A stretch of 14,444 nucleotides of DNA from JBCDBH01 sp039184055 (GTDB lineage Bacteria > Acidobacteriota > Thermoanaerobaculia > Multivoradales > J023). The DNA is taken from positions 1 to 14,444 of the forward strand of contig JBCDBH010000130.1 of assembly GCA_039184055.1 (NCBI GenBank), in the 5' to 3' direction. Made by a program: the position numbers and the translations under genes. Under the pieces are notes generated by a model. It saw nothing but the letters and a program-made list of their open reading frames with translations, ran no database searches and was not told where the DNA came from. Every line of letters starts with the position of its first letter. Position 1 is the stretch's first letter. This document shows positions 5,224-13,531 of this stretch, piece after piece.

Positions 5224-7685
5224 GAAAGTGCCTCCTCGTCTGGTTCGTACTGATCTTCTCGAGCGCTGGAGTCGGTCATGCGCAGTGTGTAGCTGAGCTG
5301 TCGGACTATTCGCCCCCCGAGGGAATTTCGAAAGTGCGAATGAATGTGCTGAATTGGCCATCAGACCATCTCGGCGCTCTCGACATTGCGGCGAATCACT
5401 GGAACAACGCGAATTGCGATAGCGACGGACACTCGATCCCAGATTTCGAGACAGATGGCGATGGCGACTTCGAGCTGACCATTCAATACCTGTCACAATA
5501 CGCGAATAGTCCACCTGAGGTATGCGCTTTCTTTGATCGTAGCGGAACGGTTTTCGTCTTCAGGAACACATATAGAGACGTGAACGGCGACGGTCGACTG
5601 AACGCGAACGAGATCATCCCGTGCCCGAATACGACGAGGGGCATGGGCGACATTCTCGGTCATGAGCTGGGACATTTTCTTGGCATGGGACACCCGCCGG
5701 GAAGCTGTGGCCCTGGCCTCATGATGACCCCCGCCGCAGTGGACAGCGACGGCAACATGATTCCGAAGTCGACGAGCGCGGCGGAGTGTGAGTTGGCCGA
5801 CGAGCTCAACGAGCTTCCAGATGAGCCGCCTCCACCACCACCCACTCCGTGCGAGTCGGACGAGATCTGTATCGAAGACATCATCGGCGACATCGACGTT
5901 TGCGACCTGCTTCCCGAAGCTTGCGAGCTCGGTGTGATTTGGGTGTCACGACAAATCTGTGTGTCTCGGGTGCAGGACTATGGTTTCGGGTCGACGATCG
6001 AGATTACGTGCTCGGTGGTGTCGATCCTTGATCCGGACAATCCTCCACGTGTGCTGTCTGGGATCGGACCACTGGTGACGTTGTCGTCACCAACCGAGAA
6101 TCAGGTAATGAGCGGCATCATGGAGATTCGTGGCACGGCCGCGACGCCGACTGGTGTTCACAAGATCGCTGCATGGATCGATGGTGAGCCCGCCAATCTC
6201 AGCGCATTTGGCTGGCATCGACCAGCGACGAGCAGTCCGTGTCAGCATCCCGAAGGCATCGACCCCGATTGCCCCCGCGTTGGATTCTCGGGTTTTCTCG
6301 ATACGAGTCAGCTGGCCAACGGCACTCATGAGCTCGTGCTGATGGCGATCGACGAACGGAATTACCCGCTCATGACCGCGATCAAACGCACGTTCACGGT
6401 CGACAACGGCTGCACGGACACGACGCCCCCGATCGTTACACCGATCACACCCCTTCCCAACTCGACGGTGCAAGACCAGGTGCCGATCGAGGTGGCGGTG
6501 GATGACGATGCGGATGTGGATCGGATGCGGATCTTTGTCGATGGGCAGATGCTGGCGCTTCTCCACGCTCCGCCGTGGCGGACGACGTGGGACGCTTCGG
6601 GGCTGGCTCCGGGGAGCTTGCATGAGGTGTTGGTGCGCGCGGTGGATGGGTGCGAGAACGTGGCGCCTAGACGGTGGTCGGTGTCGATTTATGAGGAGTC
6701 ACCGCCGGATCCGTGTACGTCGGATGCAACGCCGCCCACACTCGTGCTGACGTCACCAAGCCCGGGGACGACGACGTTGGGAGCGGTGTCGATCGTGGCA
6801 GCTGCATCGGATGCTTCGGGCATCGCACGGGTGGAGTTCTTGGTCGACGGGACGCTCGTACACAGTGATGCGAGCGCGCCGTACGCGGCGACGTGGGATG
6901 CGTCGACGGCGGCTTCGGGCGAGTATGCGCTGGAGGCACGGGCAGTTGATGCGTGCGGCCATGTGTCGAGTCGGCAGGTGATGGTGACGGTGACGCACGC
7001 GCCGATCGGATGGTTGGATGCGCCTCGGCACCAGGAAGTGATGTCGGGGTTGGCGGCGCCGATTGTGGGATGGGCGCTGGGCGATGGCGGGCTGGAGTCG
7101 TTTTGGATGTCGATCGACGGACAGGTTCCGGTGGCGCAGATCGGCTCGTTTTCGCGTGGATCGACGCGGGCGGGAGCGTGCGCGGCGTATGCCTGGCTGG
7201 GCGATCCGGCGTGCCCGGCGGTGGGTATCGACGGAACGTTCGATACGACGGGCCTCGCGAACGGCGCGCACACGCTGCGGATGTCGATGACCGGCGCGAA
7301 CGGGCTGACGCATGTGTTTTCCCGCTCGTTTCAGGTCGACAATCCGACGCCACAGGGTTGGGTGCATGTGCCGGCGCACCATCAGACGCTCGCCGGCTCG
7401 GCGGTGACGGTATACGGCTGGGCGCTCGGCGCGGGCGGGCTGGACGATCGGCGGGTGCTGGTGGACGGGGTGCCGCTCGACGCGGTGACGTTCGATCTCG
7501 CCTGGCAGGGAGCGTGTGATGTCAACCACGATGTGCCCGACCCGACGTGCCCGCTGGTGGGCTGGTCGGCCACGCTGGATACGACGACGCTCGCCGACGG
7601 CCCGCATACGATGACGCTGACCGGCACCGACGCGTCGGGTCGATCGCTCACCTTCGAGCGACAGTTCTTTGTCGATCAGCCTTGA
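5220..7685 (+). CDS. Secreted metzincin-type zinc metalloprotease with Ig-like domain tail
   Basis: This 821-residue product has a signal peptide cut near GHA-QC (21). The catalytic region shows HELGHFLGMGH (148-158), the HExxHxxGxxH zinc site of metzincins, and a Met-turn-like LMMTP (167-171), closest to matrixin-like M10 peptidases. A DxDG-rich stretch (67-83, like thrombospondin type 3 repeats) and an EF-hand-like loop DVNGDGRLNANE (120-131) suggest calcium binding. No prodomain or cysteine switch is visible. A proline-rich linker near residue 200 leads to a cysteine-bearing segment, then five beta-sandwich-like modules ordered X-Ig-Ig-X-X. The X modules (about 283-396, 596-707, 713-820) each carry C-x(9,10)-C-P-x-V-G and [FL]-D-T-x(2)-L-A-[ND]-G-x-H. 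The Ig modules begin near 398 and 499. The ATG overlaps the upstream stop. The substrate is unknown. Confidence 0.9.
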   Translation: MRKCLLVWFVLIFSSAGVGHAQCVAELSDYSPPEGISKVRMNVLNWPSDHLGALDIAANHWNNANCDSDGHSIPDFETDGDGDFELTIQYLSQYANSPPEVCAFFDRSGTVFVFRNTYRDVNGDGRLNANEIIPCPNTTRGMGDILGHELGHFLGMGHPPGSCGPGLMMTPAAVDSDGNMIPKSTSAAECELADELNELPDEPPPPPPTPCESDEICIEDIIGDIDVCDLLPEACELGVIWVSRQICVSRVQDYGFGSTIEITCSVVSILDPDNPPRVLSGIGPLVTLSSPTENQVMSGIMEIRGTAATPTGVHKIAAWIDGEPANLSAFGWHRPATSSPCQHPEGIDPDCPRVGFSGFLDTSQLANGTHELVLMAIDERNYPLMTAIKRTFTVDNGCTDTTPPIVTPITPLPNSTVQDQVPIEVAVDDDADVDRMRIFVDGQMLALLHAPPWRTTWDASGLAPGSLHEVLVRAVDGCENVAPRRWSVSIYEESPPDPCTSDATPPTLVLTSPSPGTTTLGAVSIVAAASDASGIARVEFLVDGTLVHSDASAPYAATWDASTAASGEYALEARAVDACGHVSSRQVMVTVTHAPIGWLDAPRHQEVMSGLAAPIVGWALGDGGLESFWMSIDGQVPVAQIGSFSRGSTRAGACAAYAWLGDPACPAVGIDGTFDTTGLANGAHTLRMSMTGANGLTHVFSRSFQVDNPTPQGWVHVPAHHQTLAGSAVTVYGWALGAGGLDDRRVLVDGVPLDAVTFDLAWQGACDVNHDVPDPTCPLVGWSATLDTTTLADGPHTMTLTGTDASGRSLTFERQFFVDQP

Positions 7686-7688
7686 GGC

Positions 7689-7715
7689 CGAGCCGCCGCG
7701 CTTGGCGACGGCTCG
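7689..7715 (+). terminator. Possible hairpin terminator after the protease gene
   Basis: CGAGCCG (7689-7695) pairs with CGGCTCG (7709-7715), and an inner CC/GG pairing extends the stem past a bulge. It begins 3 nt after the protease stop, between two convergent genes. There is no T-tract, so intrinsic termination is uncertain. Confidence 0.3.
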
Positions 7716-7728
7716 TTGCCATCAGCTC

Positions 7729-8730
7729 TCAGGGACAGAGCTCCCAGGTGCCGATCGTCGAGTCGCCGGGAGAGCAACTCGTATTCTGATCGACGTAGCA
7801 GTAGAGCGTCTGAGTTTGGTAGTTGATGATCGATTCGGTGTTGTAGCAGCCCGAGCAGGACGGGCAGTTGGGGCAGGTGCGGGTCACCCGAACTTGGTTG
7901 CGACGGTAGGTGACCTGCGCGCGTAGGGCACGGCTGTCCGGGACGGGATGGGAATAGTCGATGCAACGATACGGACCGACATAGGTGAAGCCGGTGACGA
8001 ACCAGCTGGTCCAGTAGGTGTTGATGACGCTGGAACACGCGCAACCACCCGGATCGCACACGCCGTATTCGCCACAGGTGGTGCAATCGCCTTTGCCGTC
8101 GTCGTAGGGGCCGACGTCGTCACAATCGGAGGTGGAGGTGCAGAAGCCGCAGCCGTTGCGGGTGGCGAGTCGCGGCACGGGCGGCAGGGTGGCGCCGGAT
8201 CCGGCGACTTCGGTGAGCAGGGTGACGGGCAAGGCCCCTTGCTGACGGAGCGCGGCACTCTGCTCCATGACCTGGCCGAAGGACAGACGTTCGAGGATCG
8301 ATCGATCGGTGACGAGCTCGACCTCGATCCGAGTGCCTTCTTCGTGCATGCGGTGGAAACGACGCACGATGTCGGGACGCAGGGTGAGGAGCTCGAGCAC
8401 CTCGGGAATGTCCATTTCGACCCGGGGATGGTCACGCTGGGGCGGCCGCGCGTCGATCAGATCAGCGGTCTCCACGAGGTAGAGCTCGCCGTCGACGTGG
8501 TAGCGAATCTCGATCGGTCCACGTGGCAGCACGGAGAGGTCGTGGAGCAAGCTCCACTCGGCGGGCACGGGCTCGACCGACGAGCCACCGAGCAGCCGAG
8601 CGGTTTCGGCTTCACGCTCGGCCAGCGCGCACCCGGGCACCGGCTCGGCGGTCAGCGAGGCGGGCTGGGCGAGAAGTGGGGAGACTGTGAAAAGCGTGAG
8701 GATGAAGAAGAAAAGACATCGACGAATCAT
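7729..8730 (-). CDS. Exported cysteine-rich protein of unknown function
   Basis: The 333-residue product starts MIRRCLFFFILTLF, a signal peptide likely cut near LLAQPA. The start at 8730 is fixed by AGGAGG with a 6-nt spacer, although the frame stays open to 8931. Residues about 25-190 are charged and probably mixed alpha/beta, including VEMDIPEVLELL and RFHRMHEEGTRIEVELVTDR. From residue 194 to the end there are 16 cysteines in about 140 residues, many as C-x(2)-C or C-x-C (GCGFC, CTTC, GCAC, CPNCPSCSGC). In an exported protein these probably form disulfides, although metal binding is possible. It is convergent with the protease operon, 43 bp from its end. I do not recognise a family. Confidence 0.75.
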   Translation of the reverse strand: MIRRCLFFFILTLFTVSPLLAQPASLTAEPVPGCALAEREAETARLLGGSSVEPVPAEWSLLHDLSVLPRGPIEIRYHVDGELYLVETADLIDARPPQRDHPRVEMDIPEVLELLTLRPDIVRRFHRMHEEGTRIEVELVTDRSILERLSFGQVMEQSAALRQQGALPVTLLTEVAGSGATLPPVPRLATRNGCGFCTSTSDCDDVGPYDDGKGDCTTCGEYGVCDPGGCACSSVINTYWTSWFVTGFTYVGPYRCIDYSHPVPDSRALRAQVTYRRNQVRVTRTCPNCPSCSGCYNTESIINYQTQTLYCYVDQNTSCSPGDSTIGTWELCP

Positions 8731-8929
8731 GGGATCCCTCCTGACGAAATGAATGAAACACCACCCGCATGGCTCACCGACCCGTCGTGACGACGGACCG
8801 TGGCTACGGCTTTTGGTAAGCGATGCCGGCAGGGCCAGTACTACCCTCCAACTTATACTCAAATCGCTAATTATGCAATCTTCAAGGTGGATCTCTCTGC
8901 CAAGCGCTCGAACACCGGCTCCACACAAC

Positions 8930-8958
8930 AAAAAACCGAGCTCGGGAGGAGCTCGGTT
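8930..8958 (-). terminator. Rho-independent terminator of the lipoprotein gene
   Basis: AACCGAGCTC (8934-8943), loop GGGAG, and GAGCTCGGTT (8949-8958) form a perfect 10-bp stem. Read on the minus strand it is followed by six T residues (plus-strand A 8930-8935, partly within the stem). It lies about 50 bp beyond the stop of the lipoprotein gene at 9007 and upstream of the cysteine-rich gene, so it separates the two units. Confidence 0.85.
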
Positions 8959-9006
8959 CGATCCACTGCGAGAGCCGCGTACGACTCGTTGTCCATTCGG
9001 GATGCC

Positions 9007-9618
9007 TTAGTTCATCACTCCACGCACCAGGGCGTCGAAAGTCTCGGCGGGCGGATCCGGGAGATCACCACCGTCCTCCAAGGAGCGGGCGAGGGTCAGT
9101 CGATACAAAGTCTGGTTGTCGACGTGCCAGGAGTAGATCCGCGATTTGACGAAGGCGCTGCCGATGACCGCCGACAGGGTGCCACCGGTGGCGCCACCGA
9201 GGTCGGCGGGCTCGTGGGTGATGGTGACGCTGCCAAAGGTCTCGCCGTTGTCGAGATAACCCTGGATGACCCGATCCCAGGCGTCGGGAGCACTTTTCTC
9301 GCCGGCTTCGCGCATCCATAGGGTGACGGTGTCTTCGAGACCATCGTGCACGACCTCCCAGACGCAGTCGGCGGCGAAGCCCGAACCGTACTCGTTGGAC
9401 GCACCGCCACCGACCAGGCTGGCGTCGGTGCCGAGGGCGTCGGCGATTTCGGCGGCGGTGAGCCGATCACAGGGGCCACTCGCGGTGGTGGCCCCTGGCG
9501 GGCTGGAGCCGGCGCTCGACTCGGGAGCCGAGGCGGTATCGGTGGTTGCAGCGTCCGGCGCCCCACCACAGGCCACCAGGGTGAAGAGAAGGATGGCGAC
9601 TAGGCTCAAGTAGCGCAT
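9007..9618 (-). CDS. Small lipoprotein, DUF3558-like
   Basis: The 203-residue product begins MRYLSLVAILLFTLVAC. The lipobox L-V-A-C places the lipidated cysteine at 17, with Gly at +2, so outer-membrane sorting is expected. AGGAG lies 6 nt before the ATG at 9618; the frame stays open to 9855, but that extension has no good start. A low-complexity Ala/Ser/Thr/Pro linker (about 18-47) precedes a domain opening C-D-R-L-T-A-A-E-I-A-D-A-L-G (C50) with a second cysteine in DCVWE (C85). A C-x-L-T...E...LG start and a later C-x-W resemble DUF3558-type extracellular domains; this is family resemblance by eye, not proof. The terminator at 8930-8958 follows. The function is unknown. Confidence 0.75.
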   Translation of the reverse strand: MRYLSLVAILLFTLVACGGAPDAATTDTASAPESSAGSSPPGATTASGPCDRLTAAEIADALGTDASLVGGGASNEYGSGFAADCVWEVVHDGLEDTVTLWMREAGEKSAPDAWDRVIQGYLDNGETFGSVTITHEPADLGGATGGTLSAVIGSAFVKSRIYSWHVDNQTLYRLTLARSLEDGGDLPDPPAETFDALVRGVMN

Positions 9619-9718
9619 CGAGAGCTCCTTTTGCATGAGATCAAAATGTCGTGTCGAGGTTGCGGTTCGATCCAAGTTTTTCGCCAGGCGAGACGAGGTG
9701 GTTTCGAACCTCGGAGAT

Positions 9719-10852
9719 CTATCGAGGCGTGGCGTCGACGGCGTTGGACATGATCTCGCCACACCAGGATCCAGCGTCACAATCGGGTTGCGAATAGAGC
9801 AAAACGATCGGGCTCTGGGGGTCGATTTCAGTGAGCAACACCGGTGCGATGTCAAAGCTCATCGACTCGGACGTGTCCAATCGCCGCCACACCCAACGCC
9901 CCGGTCGTGGCTCGATTCGCGATGCTACACCGCTGTCGGTGAGCCGCCAAACACGGTGGCTGCCCGACTCACGAAGCTCGAGATTTGGCATCGACCGCTC
10001 GGCGATGAGCAGCTGCGCGGCCATGCCCTCGACCCCGTAGAGCTCGATGGCGTCCGAACCGTGATTGGTGAGAGTCGCCTCGAGACGATCGCCACGCCAC
10101 GCCAGCTCGAGGCGCAATCCGTGGTGAACATAGGGCGTGTCGTCCAGATAATGATCGCGGTTGCGCGCCCACCAGTCCTGCCATGCGCTCCGCAGCGCCG
10201 CGTCGCACGGCGTGGGGAACAATGTATCGGGGCATAGCCGAGTCGCCAGCGGACTGAACCGAACGCCTGTATGCGCCGAGAGCACGACTTCGACCGCGTT
10301 GCGCACCGTGGGATCGACGTGGTCGAGACGGTCGATCGAGACCTCCAAGATTTCCGGGGGCAGCTCGACACCGTTGGCGGTTAGAAAGCGAAACGCCCTC
10401 GCCGCGTTCGAAACCGTCGTGTTCGACCAGCTGCCCTCTTCGAGCAAGGACGGGTACTCGGGGATGTCCGTCTCCAAGGCGGCCTCGAGCGCATCGAGAC
10501 ACGGACGCTCACCGAGCAGAATCAGACCGGTGCAGACGTGGAAAGAGAAGGTGTCGTCGAGCCCGTCGGCGATGAGATTCCGTAGCCGCTCGGTGGCCTG
10601 CGTCACGCCGAGCAAGCCGAGACCGAGCGGGGCGAAGTTCCGTCGCTCGATGAGCTGATCGAGGTAGTGCTCGGGGCTCTGGAGCTGATCCTCCGGGTAC
10701 GCGTCCATCACGAACCCGCCGTACTCGATACGAAAGCGCGGCGACGAGTCGTCGGCCTGAATCGGGACAAGCGCCAACAGGAGCCCGACCAGACCGAAAA
10801 TGGCGATCACTCGAGCGCTTGAAACGGACGAAAAGGCTGACGAGTGAATCAT
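9719..10852 (-). CDS. Exported helical-repeat protein of unknown function
   Basis: The 377-residue product has an N-terminal hydrophobic segment (about 14-31, VIAIFGLVGLLLALVP) ending near IQADD, consistent with a signal peptide. Residues about 55-235 look like paired helices of HEAT type (LGLGLLGVTQATERLRNLI, ILLGERPCLDALEAAL, VDPTVRNAVEVVL). From about 245 the sequence turns beta-rich (LRLELAWRGDRLEATLTNHG, RWVWRRLDT), suggesting an Ig-like or similar binding domain. Cysteines are few, including a pair near the C-terminus (DCDAGSWC). The ribosome-binding site is weak. The lipoprotein gene starts 100 bp downstream on the same strand, so they may be co-transcribed. No family is recognised, and a protein-binding scaffold role is inference. 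Confidence 0.7.
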   Translation of the reverse strand: MIHSSAFSSVSSARVIAIFGLVGLLLALVPIQADDSSPRFRIEYGGFVMDAYPEDQLQSPEHYLDQLIERRNFAPLGLGLLGVTQATERLRNLIADGLDDTFSFHVCTGLILLGERPCLDALEAALETDIPEYPSLLEEGSWSNTTVSNAARAFRFLTANGVELPPEILEVSIDRLDHVDPTVRNAVEVVLSAHTGVRFSPLATRLCPDTLFPTPCDAALRSAWQDWWARNRDHYLDDTPYVHHGLRLELAWRGDRLEATLTNHGSDAIELYGVEGMAAQLLIAERSMPNLELRESGSHRVWRLTDSGVASRIEPRPGRWVWRRLDTSESMSFDIAPVLLTEIDPQSPIVLLYSQPDCDAGSWCGEIMSNAVDATPR

Positions 10853-10955
10853 CTCACCAGCCTATCCCGGCTCATCGCCGCCGTGGCTTTGGCCCGCACC
10901 TCGAAAGCACCGACTCGTCCCGCGATCAAAGAAGTCACGTGGCACCAAACGACGA

Positions 10956-10986
10956 CGCCCCTCGAGCCACGCGGACCCGAGGGGCG
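10956..10986 (-). terminator. Hairpin downstream of the TonB-dependent receptor gene
   Basis: CGCCCCTCG (10956-10964) pairs perfectly with CGAGGGGCG (10978-10986) around a 13-nt loop. It begins 27 bp past the receptor stop. The minus-strand sequence that follows has only a short TTT, so it is a GC-strong hairpin without a proper T-tract. Confidence 0.5.
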
Positions 10987-11012
10987 GAATCATGGCGAGG
11001 GTCGCCAGACGC

Positions 11013-13349
11013 TCAGAAGTCGATCGAATACGACAACGACAGTGAGCGACCGGGCGCGCCCGCGACGCGCTCCCCGAACAGCGGGTTGCCCCGGTAGCTC
11101 TGGCTGCTCGGCGTCAGGTAGGCGCGGTCGAAGAGGTTGCCGATCTGCACGCCCAATCGTCCGAACGACAGTCGCCAATCGACACCGACGTCGGCCACCA
11201 CGTAGCCTTCGATCTCGTAAAGATCGATGCCTTCGTCGAAGGCACGGTCACGGTCGCCGACGGCGAGCACGAAAGCGTTCAAGGACACGCGCGGGTTGAG
11301 CACGTAATTCGCCTTGAGGGTAGCTTTCCACGGCTGAATGTCGAGACTGGTCTGAGGCACGAAGTCGGACGGACCGTCGCCATCCGGATCGAAGTCACCC
11401 TCGCTCCATGCCGCGGTGCCCAGGAAGGACAGACTGGAGGTGGCCTGCCACCCGATCACCGCCTCGAAGCCGTAGGTCTCCTCGGGCGAGCGGTTGTACT
11501 CACCCAAGTTGGTGTTCGGATCGTAGATGAAGTTCTCACCGAACTCCGACTCCGAGAAGAAGGCGGAAAAGGCGTAGCTGACGTCACCACGATAGCCGCG
11601 GAAACCGATCTCGTAATTGTCGACGATCTGCGGCTCGATCGCTTCGGAGCTCTCGAGCGGCTGGGCGGGAGGCACCACGCGGGCGACGTTGAACAGACTC
11701 GGCACCTCGTAGCCCTGGGCGAAGCTGGCGTACACCTGATCGTTCGTGGTCACCTGGTAGGTGACGCCGATGTTGTACGCGGTGCCCGAGTTGGAGCCGC
11801 TACCGCCAGGCCGGAAGGCTTGGAGGAAATCGAACACCCGCACGCCACTGCCGATCTCGAATTCGACGTCTTCGTAACGCACACCGCCGCTGATCACCAG
11901 GCTGTCGGTGGCGCGAAAGTCGACCTGGGCGAAATACCCCTCGGTGGTGAGGTCGAAGGGATAGAGGAAGAGGTCGTCGCGAATCGGCGAGCTCACGTCG
12001 CGGTCGCGGTCGAAGTCGGGCCCGACGTCGAACACCAGCGCGCGGCTGCTACGGGACTGGTCTTCGTAGTCGAAGCCAACCAGAATGTCGACCCGCTCGA
12101 AGCCCAGCGAGTATTGCGAGCGGAAACCCTCGCTGCTGTCGATCTGGGTCTTCTGGTAGTTGTTCGGGAAGACCGGTGGCAGGGGGAGGGCGCGCAGATC
12201 GATCCAGGCACCGATGATCTCGTCCTCACGGTCGTAGTACTGCAGCTCGAGCAAGCCGCCGCCGAGATTGGCGTGGCTGTAGCGCAGGCTGGCCAGGGAC
12301 TTTTCGTCGATCGGCGTGTTGGCGGAACCGTAGTTGAAGGACAGCTGATTCTCGCTTTCGCGACCGGTGGCGAAACCGTCGTCACGCAACACGGTCTCGA
12401 ACACACGGCCGTCGAGCTCGCGGTCGACGAAGCTGTAGAAACCCTCGACACGCTGACTGGCGGTGATGTCGACCCCCAGCTTGGCGAAATAGCTGGCGTC
12501 GTCGGTAAAGCCGTAGTACACCGGATTGGCGATGTCACCCTCACCGTCGAAAACACCGTTTTGGGAGTCGTAGCTCCCCGACACGAAGTAGTCGACCGCG
12601 CCGACCCGGCCGGTCAACACCGCCGAGGTCTTGTAGCTCAAGGCGTCGCTATCCACGAGTGAATCGGCACCGGTATAAGTGGTCGCCTGCTGCCGCAGCT
12701 CGAGCCGGAAGGGATCGGTGGCGGCGTCGCGGGTGAGGAATTGAATGACGCCACCGGTGGCGCCAGCGCCGTAGTTGGAGGTCGGTCCGTAGAGCACCTC
12801 GACACGATCGACCGCGTCGGGCTCGAATTTCACCAGCGGGCTCTCGGAAAAAGCGGCGCCGCCGTTGTAGATCAGCGGCACGCCGTCGAACAGGTACTGC
12901 GGCTCACGGCCACGCAGCGTCTGGTTGCGGATCAGATCGATGAAGGTGGGCGCGCCATAGCCTGGAATCGACCGCCCGAGGACGTCGCCGACGTTCGAGC
13001 TCTTGGTGAGATCGATCTGCAGATCGAGCCTGTCGACGACCGCGGTGGTGCGCACCAGCTCGCTCTGCCGCTGCTCCCGGCGGCTGCCGGTGACGACGAT
13101 CGAATCTTCGATGACGGTTTCGTTCTCGGCGCGCGCCACCGCGCCGTCAGCCGTCGACTCGTCATCGGAGGTGGCGCCGGAGCGGTTCGTCGAATCGGCG
13201 ACGTCGTCGTCGCTCACCGCCGCCAGCTGGGTCGTGGCCTCGGGCTCCAGGGTGTCGCTTGGATCGGGTGCTTGCGCCGAGCTGCTCGAGACGGTCACCA
13301 ATGCGAGCAGGCACAGAGCGGCAAGCCATGTCACACGAGAGGTGCTCAT
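11013..13349 (-). CDS. TonB-dependent outer-membrane receptor
   Basis: The 778-residue product has a signal peptide (about 1-26, ending SSSAQA). A roughly 50-residue acidic Ser/Asp/Thr-rich linker leads to a TonB-box-like DSIVVTGS (82-89). The plug domain shows DVLGRSIPG, LRGREPQYLFDGVPL and VDRVEVLYGPTSNYGAGATGGVIQF, the segments typical of siderophore-type receptors. The remainder alternates aromatic and polar strands as in a 22-strand barrel and ends LSYSIDF with the C-terminal Phe of outer-membrane proteins. The start at 13349 is chosen because AAGGAG lies 7 nt upstream; the frame is open to 13487. It would import a ligand such as a ferric siderophore using TonB energy, but no TonB, ExbBD or siderophore gene is in the window, so the substrate is unknown. 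Confidence 0.93.
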   Translation of the reverse strand: MSTSRVTWLAALCLLALVTVSSSSAQAPDPSDTLEPEATTQLAAVSDDDVADSTNRSGATSDDESTADGAVARAENETVIEDSIVVTGSRREQRQSELVRTTAVVDRLDLQIDLTKSSNVGDVLGRSIPGYGAPTFIDLIRNQTLRGREPQYLFDGVPLIYNGGAAFSESPLVKFEPDAVDRVEVLYGPTSNYGAGATGGVIQFLTRDAATDPFRLELRQQATTYTGADSLVDSDALSYKTSAVLTGRVGAVDYFVSGSYDSQNGVFDGEGDIANPVYYGFTDDASYFAKLGVDITASQRVEGFYSFVDRELDGRVFETVLRDDGFATGRESENQLSFNYGSANTPIDEKSLASLRYSHANLGGGLLELQYYDREDEIIGAWIDLRALPLPPVFPNNYQKTQIDSSEGFRSQYSLGFERVDILVGFDYEDQSRSSRALVFDVGPDFDRDRDVSSPIRDDLFLYPFDLTTEGYFAQVDFRATDSLVISGGVRYEDVEFEIGSGVRVFDFLQAFRPGGSGSNSGTAYNIGVTYQVTTNDQVYASFAQGYEVPSLFNVARVVPPAQPLESSEAIEPQIVDNYEIGFRGYRGDVSYAFSAFFSESEFGENFIYDPNTNLGEYNRSPEETYGFEAVIGWQATSSLSFLGTAAWSEGDFDPDGDGPSDFVPQTSLDIQPWKATLKANYVLNPRVSLNAFVLAVGDRDRAFDEGIDLYEIEGYVVADVGVDWRLSFGRLGVQIGNLFDRAYLTPSSQSYRGNPLFGERVAGAPGRSLSLSYSIDF

Positions 13350-13531
13350 GGAGGTTCTCCTTGGGATCTGAAAGAGCGAAATCGGACGTCGCGGACGGAC
13401 TCCGATGATGATTGAAACCGAAGCAGGCGGATGGACATCCAACCTTACGGTCTGTTCAGCTTGACTCTGAGACCACCTTCGACGCATACGCTATGTCGGA
13501 TGCAAAACAGCGTGCGCGACCACGCACCCAC

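Noticed and set aside
7948..8790. Plus-strand open frame opposite the cysteine-rich gene
   Set aside because: It is antisense to a gene with a clear start signal and signal peptide, and its translation shows no domain.
8852..8878. Promoter for the cysteine-rich gene (TATAAG with TTGCAT upstream, minus strand)
   Set aside because: The spacing is only 15 bp and both hexamers are imperfect, so it is too weak to annotate.
8731..8931. N-terminal extension of the cysteine-rich protein
   Set aside because: The extension lacks a ribosome-binding site, while AGGAGG and a signal peptide mark the start at 8730.
8954..9672. tRNA T-loop-like GGTTCGATCC at about 8955 and 9664
   Set aside because: Neither is flanked by a complementary T-stem or a cloverleaf. 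The first is the edge of a terminator hairpin.
11820..12662. Long plus-strand open frame antisense to the TonB receptor
   Set aside because: It is a shadow of a strongly coding GC-rich gene, with no ribosome-binding site or domain.
13429..13440. GGATG-GA-CATCC palindrome upstream of the TonB receptor as an operator
   Set aside because: It is short, single, about 80 bp from the start and without a recognisable promoter, so chance is likely.
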